Positions 15,611-25,051 are shown, counted from the first letter of the stretch. The stretch: DNA of 32,608 nucleotides from Candidatus Edwardsbacteria bacterium (GCA_018821925.1 JAHJLF010000046.1:1-32608); one strand, 5' to 3'. Notes: a model not told the origin generated them from the letters alone. Program-made: numbers and translations.

Positions 15611-18085
15611 TTAAAATACTGCCGACAGCGAGAATTTTTTGTTGAAATTCTGCAGATCGCCGCCCGGCTCCATGGCAAAGTCAAATTGTATCTTGCGGAA
15701 TCCCACCCCGGCACCGTAGGTGGGGCCTTTGATGTGCCCAACTTCGTCCAACACATATCCGGCCCGCAGGGCCAGGCTGGCCGGGCCCAGATACCAGTAT
15801 TCCATTCCCAGGTGGTGGACCACATCCTGGAGCTCCTCCTTCCATGGGCGGTCTGGTGAAAGGTCAACGATGGTCTTGGTGAAATCCCAGGCAGCGGTCA
15901 TCTTGGAATACTTGCCGTCCAGGATATCGTAAGCGGTGCCAACCCTGACGTTGCGGGACAGTGGATCGGCCTCCTGGGCATCGATATAGGTAAGTTTGGG
16001 GCCGATGTTCTGGACATTCAGGCCCAGGGCCAGGCCCTCAAACGGCCCGCGATAAAGCAGGCCCAGGTCCACCGCCCAGGTGGTGGCGATCCCTTTTCCC
16101 TGCTCGCCCGGAGCCCCAAAGGGTGCCAGATGCGAGTAGATCAGCTTCAGGTTGATGCCTCCGGCCAGGTTGCTGTATATTTTGTTGGCATAGGTAAGAG
16201 TGGGCGAGAATTCATAGCTGGAGAAGGTCCCCAGCACCTGTTCATTCTCATCTATCCGCTGGTTGGTCCCTTCCGAAAGAAAGACCACGTTCCCGCCGAA
16301 AACCCCCCAATCCTTTACCGGCTGGGCATAGGCGATGAACTCATAATACATATCCCCCACATCGCTCCAGATCTCGGAAAGCCAAGGGGAATGCATCATG
16401 GTGGCGTAATGCGGAGTGGGCTCAATTATTCTTTTCAGTGAACCGGGCATGGCCGATTCCAGCAGCTTCCGGTTCAATGCGGTAAGATCTTCAATGCTCA
16501 GGTACTCGATCCCCTCCTGGATGTAGCCGATGGCCGCCGGATCCAGGTTTTCATTTTTAAAATATTCGGCTTTATATAAAGCCCGGTTGGCCAGCAGCTG
16601 GTTCAGCCCTCCCAACAACGATTCCTTGTCCTCCCGGCTGACAGCCTTGTTGGTCCGATATTTGTCGCAAATGACCCTGAATTCCGGAGCCAGCAGACTT
16701 CTGATATGCATTTGGGACGAGGCCTGTATTTTTTTCTGGTATGAGGCCAGATCAGACGGGAACAGGCTTTCCATGGCCGTCCGTTTTGCTTTGAGCGCCG
16801 GCAGATTATCCTTCTGACCGGCTTCACCGGTTTCATAGCCGTTGATGACCGCGTTCAGGAATTCAAGAACGCCGGTCTCCTCCTCCGGGGTCATTGCCTC
16901 CTGGCCGTGATATTTCTTCAAGGATTCCCAGCCCGGCTCGTTCATCTTATCGAGGAAATACAAAGAGAGCGAGTCGTTTTTGACCCTGTCATCGTAGGGC
17001 TTGATCGAGGAAGGCAGATAAGCCTCCCATAAAAGCCGGTTCAATTTCAGCCCGTTCTGCTCCCCTATCTTCTGATAATCGACCGTCAGGGATATCTGTC
17101 GGGGACAGGCGGCCTCCAATAGTTGCATATTGAACAAAGCCAGTGCTTCACCTTTGAGGCTGGCCGCTGATTTTTCTTTCAGGGCATCAGATAACACTAC
17201 GTTAGCTAATCTGGCAGATTGGTAAATTCTCCCCTTGATTATTTTGCTAAATTCCACAGCCAGAACAGTGGCCGCCGAATCAGCTGGTAAACCGCTTTTC
17301 AGAACGGTCCTGCTGCGTGAAGCAAATCTGCCCCACAGATATCTGGACAGGGGATCATCGGCTGCCGCCAGTTTCTGTACCAGGGCTTCAGGGTTTAAAA
17401 AATCTCCGGCGGTAAATTCTTTGCTGTCCCGGTCGTATTTGCCGGATTGCACAAGGGTCTTGGCCGATGGCGGTATTTCAATGCCGTCCAATGCCGACTG
17501 GCGGCAGATGGCGGAGCCCGCCGACAGGTTCCGGTTGATGCTGTGCAATATCGCCCATTTATCCTGCAGGGTCATCATGCTGTCGGACTTGAGAATGGCG
17601 GCCCGGGCGGTGCTGTCCAGCCACCCGGATATCAGCCGGTATGCCCGGCTGTCTCTGGTGGAATCAACCAGCAATTCGCGAAACTTGTTCCAATTCGTAA
17701 TATCCGCCACAGTCAGCATGGGCGATTGCCTGGCATTCAGGATGATGGAGGCGGGATCAAGCAGGTCCTGTTGCTGGAATAGATAGAAAGCATCCTTATC
17801 CTGCAGGTTGGACACCAAAACCGCCCAATCCTTGATATCGTCCTCCTGGAAATACTGGACCACATCCGGCATCAAAAATGCCAGCCCGGCCGGGTTGAAA
17901 TAGGTAGCGGTGGCATCATCGGAGATGGCGGCGAAGGCGCTGCCCATGCCGCTGGGCCTGGCCCCGGGACGGATCAAAAGGAAGATGGCCCCGCCCTCGG
18001 ATATGGCGTAAGCCGTGCCGGATGCCAAAGCGATGAGCATCACGGCCAGCAGCATAATGATCCTGGATGGTCTTTTAAACAACAT
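15611..18085 (-). CDS. PorV-like outer-membrane protein with a large internal insertion
   Basis: An 824-residue protein with signal peptide (cleavage near ASGTAYA). Residues 34-72 (FLLIRPGARPSGMGSAFAAI...ATYFNPAGLAF) match the opening of PorV/PorQ-type barrels, and the typical continuation resumes at MMHSPWLSEIWSD (about 563) through YEFSPTLTYANKIY, GINLKLIYSHLAP and WAVDLGLLYRG to a terminal phenylalanine. Between them, about residues 75-558 are a helix-rich segment with no recognised domain. PorV is the outer-membrane protein that hands T9SS cargo to PorU. Usual relatives are about 350-400 residues, so this one is roughly twice normal size. AGGGGAG precedes the ATG. It begins 34 nt after the C25 peptidase stop. 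Confidence 0.85.
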   Translation of the reverse strand: MLFKRPSRIIMLLAVMLIALASGTAYAISEGGAIFLLIRPGARPSGMGSAFAAISDDATATYFNPAGLAFLMPDVVQYFQEDDIKDWAVLVSNLQDKDAFYLFQQQDLLDPASIILNARQSPMLTVADITNWNKFRELLVDSTRDSRAYRLISGWLDSTARAAILKSDSMMTLQDKWAILHSINRNLSAGSAICRQSALDGIEIPPSAKTLVQSGKYDRDSKEFTAGDFLNPEALVQKLAAADDPLSRYLWGRFASRSRTVLKSGLPADSAATVLAVEFSKIIKGRIYQSARLANVVLSDALKEKSAASLKGEALALFNMQLLEAACPRQISLTVDYQKIGEQNGLKLNRLLWEAYLPSSIKPYDDRVKNDSLSLYFLDKMNEPGWESLKKYHGQEAMTPEEETGVLEFLNAVINGYETGEAGQKDNLPALKAKRTAMESLFPSDLASYQKKIQASSQMHIRSLLAPEFRVICDKYRTNKAVSREDKESLLGGLNQLLANRALYKAEYFKNENLDPAAIGYIQEGIEYLSIEDLTALNRKLLESAMPGSLKRIIEPTPHYATMMHSPWLSEIWSDVGDMYYEFIAYAQPVKDWGVFGGNVVFLSEGTNQRIDENEQVLGTFSSYEFSPTLTYANKIYSNLAGGINLKLIYSHLAPFGAPGEQGKGIATTWAVDLGLLYRGPFEGLALGLNVQNIGPKLTYIDAQEADPLSRNVRVGTAYDILDGKYSKMTAAWDFTKTIVDLSPDRPWKEELQDVVHHLGMEYWYLGPASLALRAGYVLDEVGHIKGPTYGAGVGFRKIQFDFAMEPGGDLQNFNKKFSLSAVF

Positions 18086-18119
18086 TGAATGAACTCCCCT
18101 AAAATTAATCTTATTCTAT

Positions 18120-21100
18120 TTAACGCATTATCACTAATTTTCCGAACCCGGAATTTTCCAGGCCGTCATCCCGGGCGGTTACTTTATAGAGATACACCCC
18201 GTTGGCCGGGATGCTTCCCTTGTCATCCCTTCCGTTCCAATACACCTGGTTATAACCGGCATTCAGGCTGTTGGCTAGGATCTCCCGGATCAGGTTCCCG
18301 GCCACGGTGAATATTCTGATGGCCACATCGCCCGGCTGGGAAAGCATGAAGGTGAAATAGGTGTCATCCTTTAATGGATTGGGGAAATTGTAGATCGAGG
18401 ACACCTTCAGATCGGTCTCCACATTGACCGCATTTTCCCACAGCCCTTTCCTCAGTCTGGTATCATAGGCTTCCACCCTGACGGTATACTTGCCGCTGGA
18501 TGAAAAATTATAGGCATAATCCGCCGCGCCGGATGTCAGGGTGTCGTTGGAAAGGCTGTAGATAAAATCCTTGGCGATATCGGTGGAGACCAGTTGTTTT
18601 CCATCTTTTATAATGGTGAATTTTATCTCGCCGTATTTGGAGACGCCGGGGGCAATGTTAATGCCGCTTCGGTCTGATATCTCCACCCGGAATTTGGACT
18701 GGCTGGGCAGGTAATCGTCCTGCTTTAAGGCCAGCCCCCCGGCGTATACTGCTATCTTCGGAGCGGATGTATCCTGATAAGTGGTATCGGGATCCGGATC
18801 TATCCCGCCGATCCAGATGGTGTCGGCGGTAACTCCGGCGGCATCCACCGATGAATTCCAGGCATAGGCCCGGACCTTGGCCCCCGAAACCGGACCGATA
18901 TGGAGCTGGTCGGGTATATTGACGATCATTTGAAAGCTGTCATTGGCTACCGGGAATTCCCCCCGAAAAATAATATTCCCGGGAAGCAGATAGTTAAAAT
19001 CAGTATTTAAGTGGGGGATATCCCTCAGTTCCAGCATTACCCTGCCCGAGAAATTACTGGAAGCTTCCACCACTCCGCTTATATTGTAACGCCCCTGATT
19101 GTAAAGGGTGTCGGAACTTATGATGATATCAATTGGGTTCTGGGGCTGGCTGAATTTTATTCCGGGGTCGCCCAGCAGGGTGTAACACTGGTTATTGGAT
19201 GGATTGTTGCTGGCTATCTTGGCGACCCACACCGACCGCCCCATATCCAGGAGAGAATCAAACAAAGAGCTATACAGATTATAGTTCAGATTATTATTGG
19301 CTGTCCCATAACCCTCTCTGGTGCTGCCAAAGGAGGCTATGGCCCCGCCGGAGGCTTTGGTGACCACCAGGGAATTGATGCACTTATAATAAGGATTGTC
19401 AAAACGGGAGACGCCGCAGGAAGCAGTTATTACCAGGGGTAATTTACTGCCGTTGGCCAGGTACGACACATCGGTATCACGGAAATACCATTCATGGCCC
19501 CAGGTCCACCAGGCCCCATGCCCCACGAAATTCACGATCCCTGCTCCCCCGTTCCAATATTTTATCAGGTCTGACCTGGCACCCGGCTTGTGATGGTTGC
19601 TATCCAGGTCGTACTGAACACCGTAAACCTTTTCGGCAATATAACATCCAGGTGTTTTATAATACAAATTCTCTGCAGCATTCATATGGGTGGAGCCGTC
19701 GGGTGTAAGATCATCAGCCACCAATATCGTCTGGGACCTCCAGGATGCTAGGGTTTTGGGCGAATCGTAGTTTATGGTTTTGTTAACCACCGACCAAGCC
19801 TCCTCGCTATTGGCCGCCGGCAGGCGGGCGATGGAGAATTGGGGATACAGGCCGGTGGTAAAATAGGCATACCAGTCATCATAAGAATGGAATTGATATT
19901 CTTCCAGGACAAAATTCAACCTATCCTCCTGGTGGGTCGGCACAAGGTTGGTATTAGCTATAGAACGATCAATGTGCCGGTAGTCATAATTGCCATTTCC
20001 GAAAAGGACACACCAGACCGGGCTGGTGCCGCCGGAATTCGTATAAATATATTTAAGAAAATTACGGATGGCCGCCGGGTCGTTTACCCCGAACCCGAAT
20101 TCGTTGTTTATCCAGGATAGTTTTACCGCCCGGGCCGGCTGCTTCTCAGGGTTTCCCACATGATGAGCCAATAGGACCTGAGCTTGGGCCCAAAGCTGGT
20201 CGGCCACGATCATCAGATATTTGACGTCGGCGCACAATTCCCTTAAGCGGTTTGGATTATACGCCTCCATCCTGGCCGGTTTAAACCAAGCCGAAGGAGC
20301 GGCGGCAAAATACCTGTTGCCCCTTTTCCAACCGTCATCGAACCGGACATAGGCCGGATATGTATTTGATGACAAAAGATGGTTAGGGGCTTCAGGGTTT
20401 GAGATATCCAATAAAAGACAGGTGTCGGAATTGAGCCCGGTCAGGTAGAATCGATTAACAATTTGGCCCGTTGAATCAGCTCTAAATTTCAACGCCCCCT
20501 TGTATGCTTGGTATTTATGGTAATATATGATTTCCACCCAATTCAAATAGATCGCATCAATGCTGTCGGCGTTTTCCTTGATAAGTTCCACATTCAAGAT
20601 GTTGCTTGCGGTTGATAGATTCGCAACTAATAAGCTATCAGTTATCTCATATTGTGACAGCAACTCCGGACCACCAGTCCAAAACAGTTCTTTTGCAGCA
20701 ATGCCGTTCAAACCCCATTTAATCCTATGTTTGGAATTGATCCCGGCATGAACGGTTAAATAAACATTTGCCTGGCTGTTGGCCGGATAAGGAACATTGA
20801 TCTCGTAATTATATCTTTTAGAGCTTTCCGAGGAAGCCCTCCTCATATTCGCCCAATAGTAGAATTCTCCCGAGTTGAAGGGATTGAACTTGTCCTGTTC
20901 AAAATGCAGGGTATCGGTGAACGACTGTAACGGCTGCAGGTTTTCCGGGCTTGGTTCACAATTCCTGGCCGGCATCCGCCGGCCGTTGTCGCCGCCCCAG
21001 GTCAGCCAGTAACAATTGGTGTCGGCGTATGGATTAAAGAATTGCGGGGTTGTTAATTTTGAGTTCTTATCCCAGCCGGAAAGATCCTGCCCGTAGAATA

Positions 21101-22031
21101 TTATATGATCGCCCTGGTCGAACCGGCCGTCCTCCTGCCCCTTGATCCATATTGCTATCTGCTTCATGGTATCCGGCACCACGATATTTCGGTCCTTGGG
21201 AAGGGCCGCCGAGCCGCCGGAGAAGATCTTGATGGTCCGGGGATCGATGACCGCCGGATCAATTCCGTTGCGCAGCAGATAATCATAATCCAGGCGGTAG
21301 ATGCCCTCCTGCAACACCGACAATTTATACCATACGGAATGCCCGTCAAACGGGTCGACCGCTTTTGCTTTGGAGGTTTTTTCAGAAACCTTCCAATTGC
21401 GGCACTGGGGGTAATTGACCAGCAGTTTTGAGAACACCGGGGCAAAAGCCGGATCCGGCCGGGAATCGTTCTCTCGCCCGGCGATATCCCAGCTGACCTG
21501 GACCGTTATTCTTTTGTTCAGCCTTAATACGCCCGCTAAAGGGTCGTATTGGACCGGAATCATCTTCACTCCGGCGATATTATACTGCCGCAGCCTTTCT
21601 ACCGATGCCAGGCTGGCAATTGTCCCGGGCAGCATACCCGCCTTGCCATAGTGTGAAGGATTCTTAGCATACCTGTATGAGCCCAAGCCGGGCTGCTCCG
21701 ATGATACCAGTGCGGGGATCGGTGCCAGGAGAAAATTGCGGATATCCTCCGATTCAACCGTCAATATCTGCACCTTGACCCGGACTCCCTCCGGAACACC
21801 CAGGCTAAACGAGGACTCCAAGGTTGCAGGCGCGCCGGGCTGCCCTGCCGCCTGGCAACCGGGCAGAAACACGGTCTGCTCACCATCGGCATTGGTCTTG
21901 AACTCCGGCTGTTCCATGGTGTATTCGATGACGGCGGAGAATGCATCGGCCGAAACCAACCGGGTCTCCGCATTGAGCAAACCGCAGGCCGCTATCATTA
22001 GGATCAGGCTATATGTGATCTTTTTTGTCAT
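18120..22031 (-). CDS. C25 (gingipain-like) cysteine peptidase, PorU-like
   Basis: A 1303-residue exported peptidase. The catalytic region has GIVNFVGHGAWWTW (His838) and LPLVITASCGVSRFDNP (Cys872), then GGAIASFGSTREGY and NNNLNYNL, the pattern of PorU-type C25 enzymes. An N-terminal propeptide-like region precedes it. The C-terminus (IYNFPNPLKDD...IFTVAGNLIRE...GVYLYKVTA...KLVIMR) is a FlgD-like/T9SS sorting-like domain. PorU removes sorting domains from secreted cargo and attaches it to the surface, and porU-porV adjacency is known from Bacteroidota. I chose the ATG at 22031, which gives signal peptide MTKKITYSLILMIAACGLLN; a GTG at 22178 opens 49 unlikely codons. IAAC within the signal could be a lipobox. 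Confidence 0.9.
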   Translation of the reverse strand: MTKKITYSLILMIAACGLLNAETRLVSADAFSAVIEYTMEQPEFKTNADGEQTVFLPGCQAAGQPGAPATLESSFSLGVPEGVRVKVQILTVESEDIRNFLLAPIPALVSSEQPGLGSYRYAKNPSHYGKAGMLPGTIASLASVERLRQYNIAGVKMIPVQYDPLAGVLRLNKRITVQVSWDIAGRENDSRPDPAFAPVFSKLLVNYPQCRNWKVSEKTSKAKAVDPFDGHSVWYKLSVLQEGIYRLDYDYLLRNGIDPAVIDPRTIKIFSGGSAALPKDRNIVVPDTMKQIAIWIKGQEDGRFDQGDHIIFYGQDLSGWDKNSKLTTPQFFNPYADTNCYWLTWGGDNGRRMPARNCEPSPENLQPLQSFTDTLHFEQDKFNPFNSGEFYYWANMRRASSESSKRYNYEINVPYPANSQANVYLTVHAGINSKHRIKWGLNGIAAKELFWTGGPELLSQYEITDSLLVANLSTASNILNVELIKENADSIDAIYLNWVEIIYYHKYQAYKGALKFRADSTGQIVNRFYLTGLNSDTCLLLDISNPEAPNHLLSSNTYPAYVRFDDGWKRGNRYFAAAPSAWFKPARMEAYNPNRLRELCADVKYLMIVADQLWAQAQVLLAHHVGNPEKQPARAVKLSWINNEFGFGVNDPAAIRNFLKYIYTNSGGTSPVWCVLFGNGNYDYRHIDRSIANTNLVPTHQEDRLNFVLEEYQFHSYDDWYAYFTTGLYPQFSIARLPAANSEEAWSVVNKTINYDSPKTLASWRSQTILVADDLTPDGSTHMNAAENLYYKTPGCYIAEKVYGVQYDLDSNHHKPGARSDLIKYWNGGAGIVNFVGHGAWWTWGHEWYFRDTDVSYLANGSKLPLVITASCGVSRFDNPYYKCINSLVVTKASGGAIASFGSTREGYGTANNNLNYNLYSSLFDSLLDMGRSVWVAKIASNNPSNNQCYTLLGDPGIKFSQPQNPIDIIISSDTLYNQGRYNISGVVEASSNFSGRVMLELRDIPHLNTDFNYLLPGNIIFRGEFPVANDSFQMIVNIPDQLHIGPVSGAKVRAYAWNSSVDAAGVTADTIWIGGIDPDPDTTYQDTSAPKIAVYAGGLALKQDDYLPSQSKFRVEISDRSGINIAPGVSKYGEIKFTIIKDGKQLVSTDIAKDFIYSLSNDTLTSGAADYAYNFSSSGKYTVRVEAYDTRLRKGLWENAVNVETDLKVSSIYNFPNPLKDDTYFTFMLSQPGDVAIRIFTVAGNLIREILANSLNAGYNQVYWNGRDDKGSIPANGVYLYKVTARDDGLENSGFGKLVIMR

Positions 22032-22040
22032 ACTTTTAAT

Positions 22041-22075
22041 AATAATAAAAACCGGTATCCCGTTAAGAGACCCGG
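22041..22075 (-). terminator. Terminator-like hairpin in the C25 peptidase leader
   Basis: On the minus strand CCGGGTCTC, a 5-nt loop (TTAAC) and GGGATACCGG form a stem with one bulged A, followed by TTTTTATTATTATT. It ends about 10 nt before the chosen ATG. It may act as an attenuator; if translation began at the GTG at 22178, it would be coding. Confidence 0.45.
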
Positions 22076-22242
22076 CTTTTGTGGAGTTAAGATAACAGTA
22101 AAAGCCAGTGTCGTTTAAATATTTATATGCCGAGACGTGATATTTATCAACTTTACGTTGGCAAATACCCCCAAGCACTAAAAATTTAAACCAGGGTCAC
22201 TGACTTTAAGATCCTTATAAAAGCTCCGTTTAATTTACATTA

Positions 22243-22271
22243 ACTATAATCTAAATTCGGTTATTTGTCAA
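22243..22271 (-). promoter_or_regulatory. Sigma70 promoter for the C25/PorV/M6 gene run
   Basis: TTGACA (22271-22266) and TATAGT (22248-22243) are separated by 17 nt. The predicted transcript begins near 22236 and has a leader of about 205 nt before the C25 start. The -35 context (TTGACAAAT) is the same as in the transaldolase promoter. Confidence 0.75.
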
Positions 22272-22287
22272 GGGGTTAGATTGATTT

Positions 22288-23133
22288 TTACAGCCCGAAA
22301 AGCCTTAAATAAAACCCCAGCAATTCTCTGCCCCAGAAAAGGGCCAGTACGCCACCCAATGCTAAAAAAGGCCCGAACGGAACCATGGCCTTTGGCTTTA
22401 TCCCTTCCGGGGCCTCATTCTTTTTAGCCCTGCCCAATAGGATCAGCAGGATGCCAATAACCGACCCAGTCAGAAAAGCCAGAAAGAAGCTGACCAACAC
22501 GGCCTTCCAGCCTAAAAAGGCCCCTATCATGGCGGCCAGTTTGATATCCCCACCGCCCATGGCCTCCTGTTTGAACACCTTTTCCCCCAGCCAAGCTGCC
22601 AGCCAAAGGAATCCACCACCCAGCACCACGCCGATGGCGCTGTCCGCCAAGGGCCATTGCGACAAAATATCCGCCCGGCTGAACACGGTAAGATCCACCG
22701 GGACCCCAAAGGTGGCCAGTGCCGCCAATAAAATACCCATAGCCAGGCCGGATAGGGAAAAGACATCGGGGATGATGTAATGTTCAATGTCTATGGCCGA
22801 GATCACCAGCATGGCCCAAACAAATGGGATGTACCCCGCCAATCTCCAATCGGCCCCGAATTTGAGATAAACTCCCAGGAATAATAGCGCGCTCAATAGC
22901 TCCACCAGTGGATAGCGCCATGATATCTCGGCTTTGCAACTGCGGCATTTCCGGCCCAACAACAGATAGCTTAATACCGGGATATTATCGTACCATTTGA
23001 TGCTTTTCAGGCATTTGGGGCAGTGCGAAGGAGTGAATACTATCTCCTCCTTGCGGGGGATGCGCCAAATGCAGACGTTGGCGAAAGAGCCGAACAACAG
23101 GCCTAAAATAAAGATTATAATTCCCTGAAACAT
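22288..23133 (-). CDS. pilD: Prepilin peptidase (type IV leader peptidase, A24)
   Basis: A 281-residue inner-membrane aspartic protease that cleaves and N-methylates type IV prepilins or type II pseudopilins. The N-terminal cytoplasmic loop has the two CxxC pairs (C38/C41, C63/C66). The catalytic aspartates are in SAIDIEHYIIPD (D115) and MGGGDIKLA (D196). Several hydrophobic segments fill the rest. It starts 16 nt after rimO and ends the upstream cluster. Its natural partner, the PilB/GspE ATPase, is in this window at 28058-29848; no pilin gene is seen. Confidence 0.95.
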   Translation of the reverse strand: MFQGIIIFILGLLFGSFANVCIWRIPRKEEIVFTPSHCPKCLKSIKWYDNIPVLSYLLLGRKCRSCKAEISWRYPLVELLSALLFLGVYLKFGADWRLAGYIPFVWAMLVISAIDIEHYIIPDVFSLSGLAMGILLAALATFGVPVDLTVFSRADILSQWPLADSAIGVVLGGGFLWLAAWLGEKVFKQEAMGGGDIKLAAMIGAFLGWKAVLVSFFLAFLTGSVIGILLILLGRAKKNEAPEGIKPKAMVPFGPFLALGGVLALFWGRELLGFYLRLFGL

Positions 23134-23149
23134 CTTTTTATCTTTTAAA

Positions 23150-24517
23150 TTATTTTATGATGACGCCGCCCAGATCGTATGCCCAAGCCTTCTCTATAGA
23201 GGCTTGGTATATCCTGCCCGGAACCAAGGGGCGGGAACTGCGGAGGTATATCTTGCCGTCTATCTCCGGGGCCTCAGCATAACTGCGGCCATAGTATTGA
23301 TAATCGGACTTGAATGGAACATCATTATTCCCTTTTATTGCCGCACCCTCAATAAGAACCGAAATATTTTGACCTAACCTCAAACGATTCTTGGCGGTGG
23401 AAACTTTTCTTTGCAGTCGCATCAAAGAGTCCAGCCGCTCGGATTTGATTTTTTCATCGACCTGCCCCTTCATTTTAGCGGATCTGGTCCCGGGCTCGTT
23501 GGAATATGCGAATACCCCCACCCTGTCTAATTTCATCTCTCCGGCAAAATCATACAATTCACCGAAATCAGCCCTCATCTCTCCGGGGAAACCGACGATG
23601 AAAGTGGTCCGTATAATTATCCCCGGTATTTTCGTCCGTAGTTTGTGGAGCAGTTCGACTATTCTCTGCTTCGCTACCTTCCGCCCCATTTTTTTGAGAA
23701 TGCGGTCGGAAATATGCTGCAGCGGGATATCCAGATATTTTACGATCTTCTTCTCTCGGGCCACGATGTCGACCAGTTCATCGTCGATATGGGCCGGGTG
23801 AGTGTAGAGGATACGAATCCATTTCAGGTCCTCAATCCGGCACAACGCTTTCAGCAATCGCGGCAGACTGCGTCGGCCATAGATATCCGAACCGTAGGCG
23901 GTGGTGTCCTGGGCGATCAGGTTTATCTCTCTTACCCCTCGCCCAGCCAATATTTTCGCCTCCCGGATGATCTCCGAGATCGGGCGGCTGCGGAATTTTC
24001 CCCTTATTGACGGGATCAGGCAATAGCTGCAGCGGTTATCACACCCATCGGCTATCCGCAGATAGGTCCAGCCCGGCCCGGTGCTGATCAGACGGTTTTG
24101 ATAGAATTTCGCGGGATAATTGCAGGCATTGGCCGGAATGGAATTATTCTTACCGCCTTCCACCGCCGCCAGGATATTTTCATAACCGTGAACCCCGACC
24201 AAAGCGTCTATTTGGGGGATCCGACGCAAAAGATCACGACCCATCCTCTGGACCAGACAGCCGGTGACCACCAGCCGAAAACCCAGTTTCTCCTTCTGCA
24301 GGGCCAAGGCCGATATCTCGACCAGCCCCTCTTCCACCGCCTCCTGCAGGAACCCGCAGGTGTTGACGATCACCGTCCCGGCGCTATTGATGTCATTAGT
24401 AAAGCAGTATCCCTTTGGAGCTAGTTGCCCCATCATGGCCTCAGTGTCGACGCGGTTCTTGGGACAGCCCAAGGAGATGATATGGACTTTTTTATTTGAT
24501 ACACTTGCTTTGGTCAA
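23150..24517 (-). CDS. rimO: Ribosomal protein S12 methylthiotransferase RimO
   Basis: A 455-residue radical-SAM methylthiotransferase that modifies the conserved aspartate of ribosomal protein S12. The N-terminal domain has HIISLGCPKNRVDTE with the cluster-binding cysteines C18, C54 and C87. The radical-SAM motif is CDNRCSYC (C159, C163, C166), followed by IPSIRGKFRSR, the RimO form of the family. A TRAM-like RNA-binding domain occupies the C-terminus. MiaB is less likely because of the GCPKNRVD and IRGKFRSR variants. The gene begins 3 nt after the phospholipase D-like gene. Confidence 0.96.
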   Translation of the reverse strand: MTKASVSNKKVHIISLGCPKNRVDTEAMMGQLAPKGYCFTNDINSAGTVIVNTCGFLQEAVEEGLVEISALALQKEKLGFRLVVTGCLVQRMGRDLLRRIPQIDALVGVHGYENILAAVEGGKNNSIPANACNYPAKFYQNRLISTGPGWTYLRIADGCDNRCSYCLIPSIRGKFRSRPISEIIREAKILAGRGVREINLIAQDTTAYGSDIYGRRSLPRLLKALCRIEDLKWIRILYTHPAHIDDELVDIVAREKKIVKYLDIPLQHISDRILKKMGRKVAKQRIVELLHKLRTKIPGIIIRTTFIVGFPGEMRADFGELYDFAGEMKLDRVGVFAYSNEPGTRSAKMKGQVDEKIKSERLDSLMRLQRKVSTAKNRLRLGQNISVLIEGAAIKGNNDVPFKSDYQYYGRSYAEAPEIDGKIYLRSSRPLVPGRIYQASIEKAWAYDLGGVIIK

Positions 24518-24520
24518 AAT

Positions 24521-25051
24521 TCACTCCATTTCCCGGTATTCAAAACAATATTTCTTTCGTTTGCAGCCGGAGCAATGCTGTCCCATCCACAGTTCGTCGA
24601 ACTGTTTCATGACCTGCCCCACCAAGGCCGGATCCTTAGTGATTATGCCCGACTCAAAATTGCGTTTGCCGTCGGACTTGGCGCCCATCCCCGCCCCGGT
24701 CAGGTTGGCGCTGCCACTGTAAGCAAATTTACCGTCCACTATGACCGACTTGAAATGTATCCGGGGGCACAGCAGTTTTTCCATGCCGTCGATCAGGTTG
24801 GGATACCGGTCAAAGTCCTTTCGGAAGTTGGGGCCCGGCTCCTTGGCGTGGATCAGGCGAATGGATACATTGTCATCTATCAGTTGGGAAAGAAGTTTTA
24901 AAAAGGGGACTTTCTTTTTCCCCTGGTCAATATAAAGGTCCTTCAGGTCCGAAGTGCCTATCCATAGGAATTTTTGGGCCGCGGGGATCTCCTGCAGGAT
25001 CACCTGCCGGTAGATCTCGGCATCGGAGATGAATTCCAGGTCGTATTTCAT
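24521..25051 (-). CDS. Phospholipase D-like protein with C-terminal cysteine cluster
   Basis: A 176-residue protein with one HKD motif, IHFKSVIVDG (H99, K101, D106), followed by SGSANLTGAG, as in the Nuc-type phospholipase D superfamily. With a single motif it would need to dimerise to form an active site. Members act on phosphodiesters in nucleic acids or lipids; the substrate here is unknown. The C-terminus has HCSGCKRKKYC, a small cluster that could bind zinc or iron-sulfur. No signal peptide is seen, so it is probably cytoplasmic. The ATG overlaps the DUF3795 gene stop by 4 nt (ATGA). Confidence 0.88.
   Translation of the reverse strand: MKYDLEFISDAEIYRQVILQEIPAAQKFLWIGTSDLKDLYIDQGKKKVPFLKLLSQLIDDNVSIRLIHAKEPGPNFRKDFDRYPNLIDGMEKLLCPRIHFKSVIVDGKFAYSGSANLTGAGMGAKSDGKRNFESGIITKDPALVGQVMKQFDELWMGQHCSGCKRKKYCFEYREME

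Noticed and set aside
22032-22178. N-terminal extension of the C25 peptidase from the GTG at 22178
   Set aside because: It would place a signal peptide about 50 residues inside the protein and run through a terminator-like hairpin; the ATG at 22031 gives a normal signal peptide.
22032-22236. Riboswitch in the C25 leader
   Set aside because: No known riboswitch core was recognised; only the terminal hairpin could be supported.
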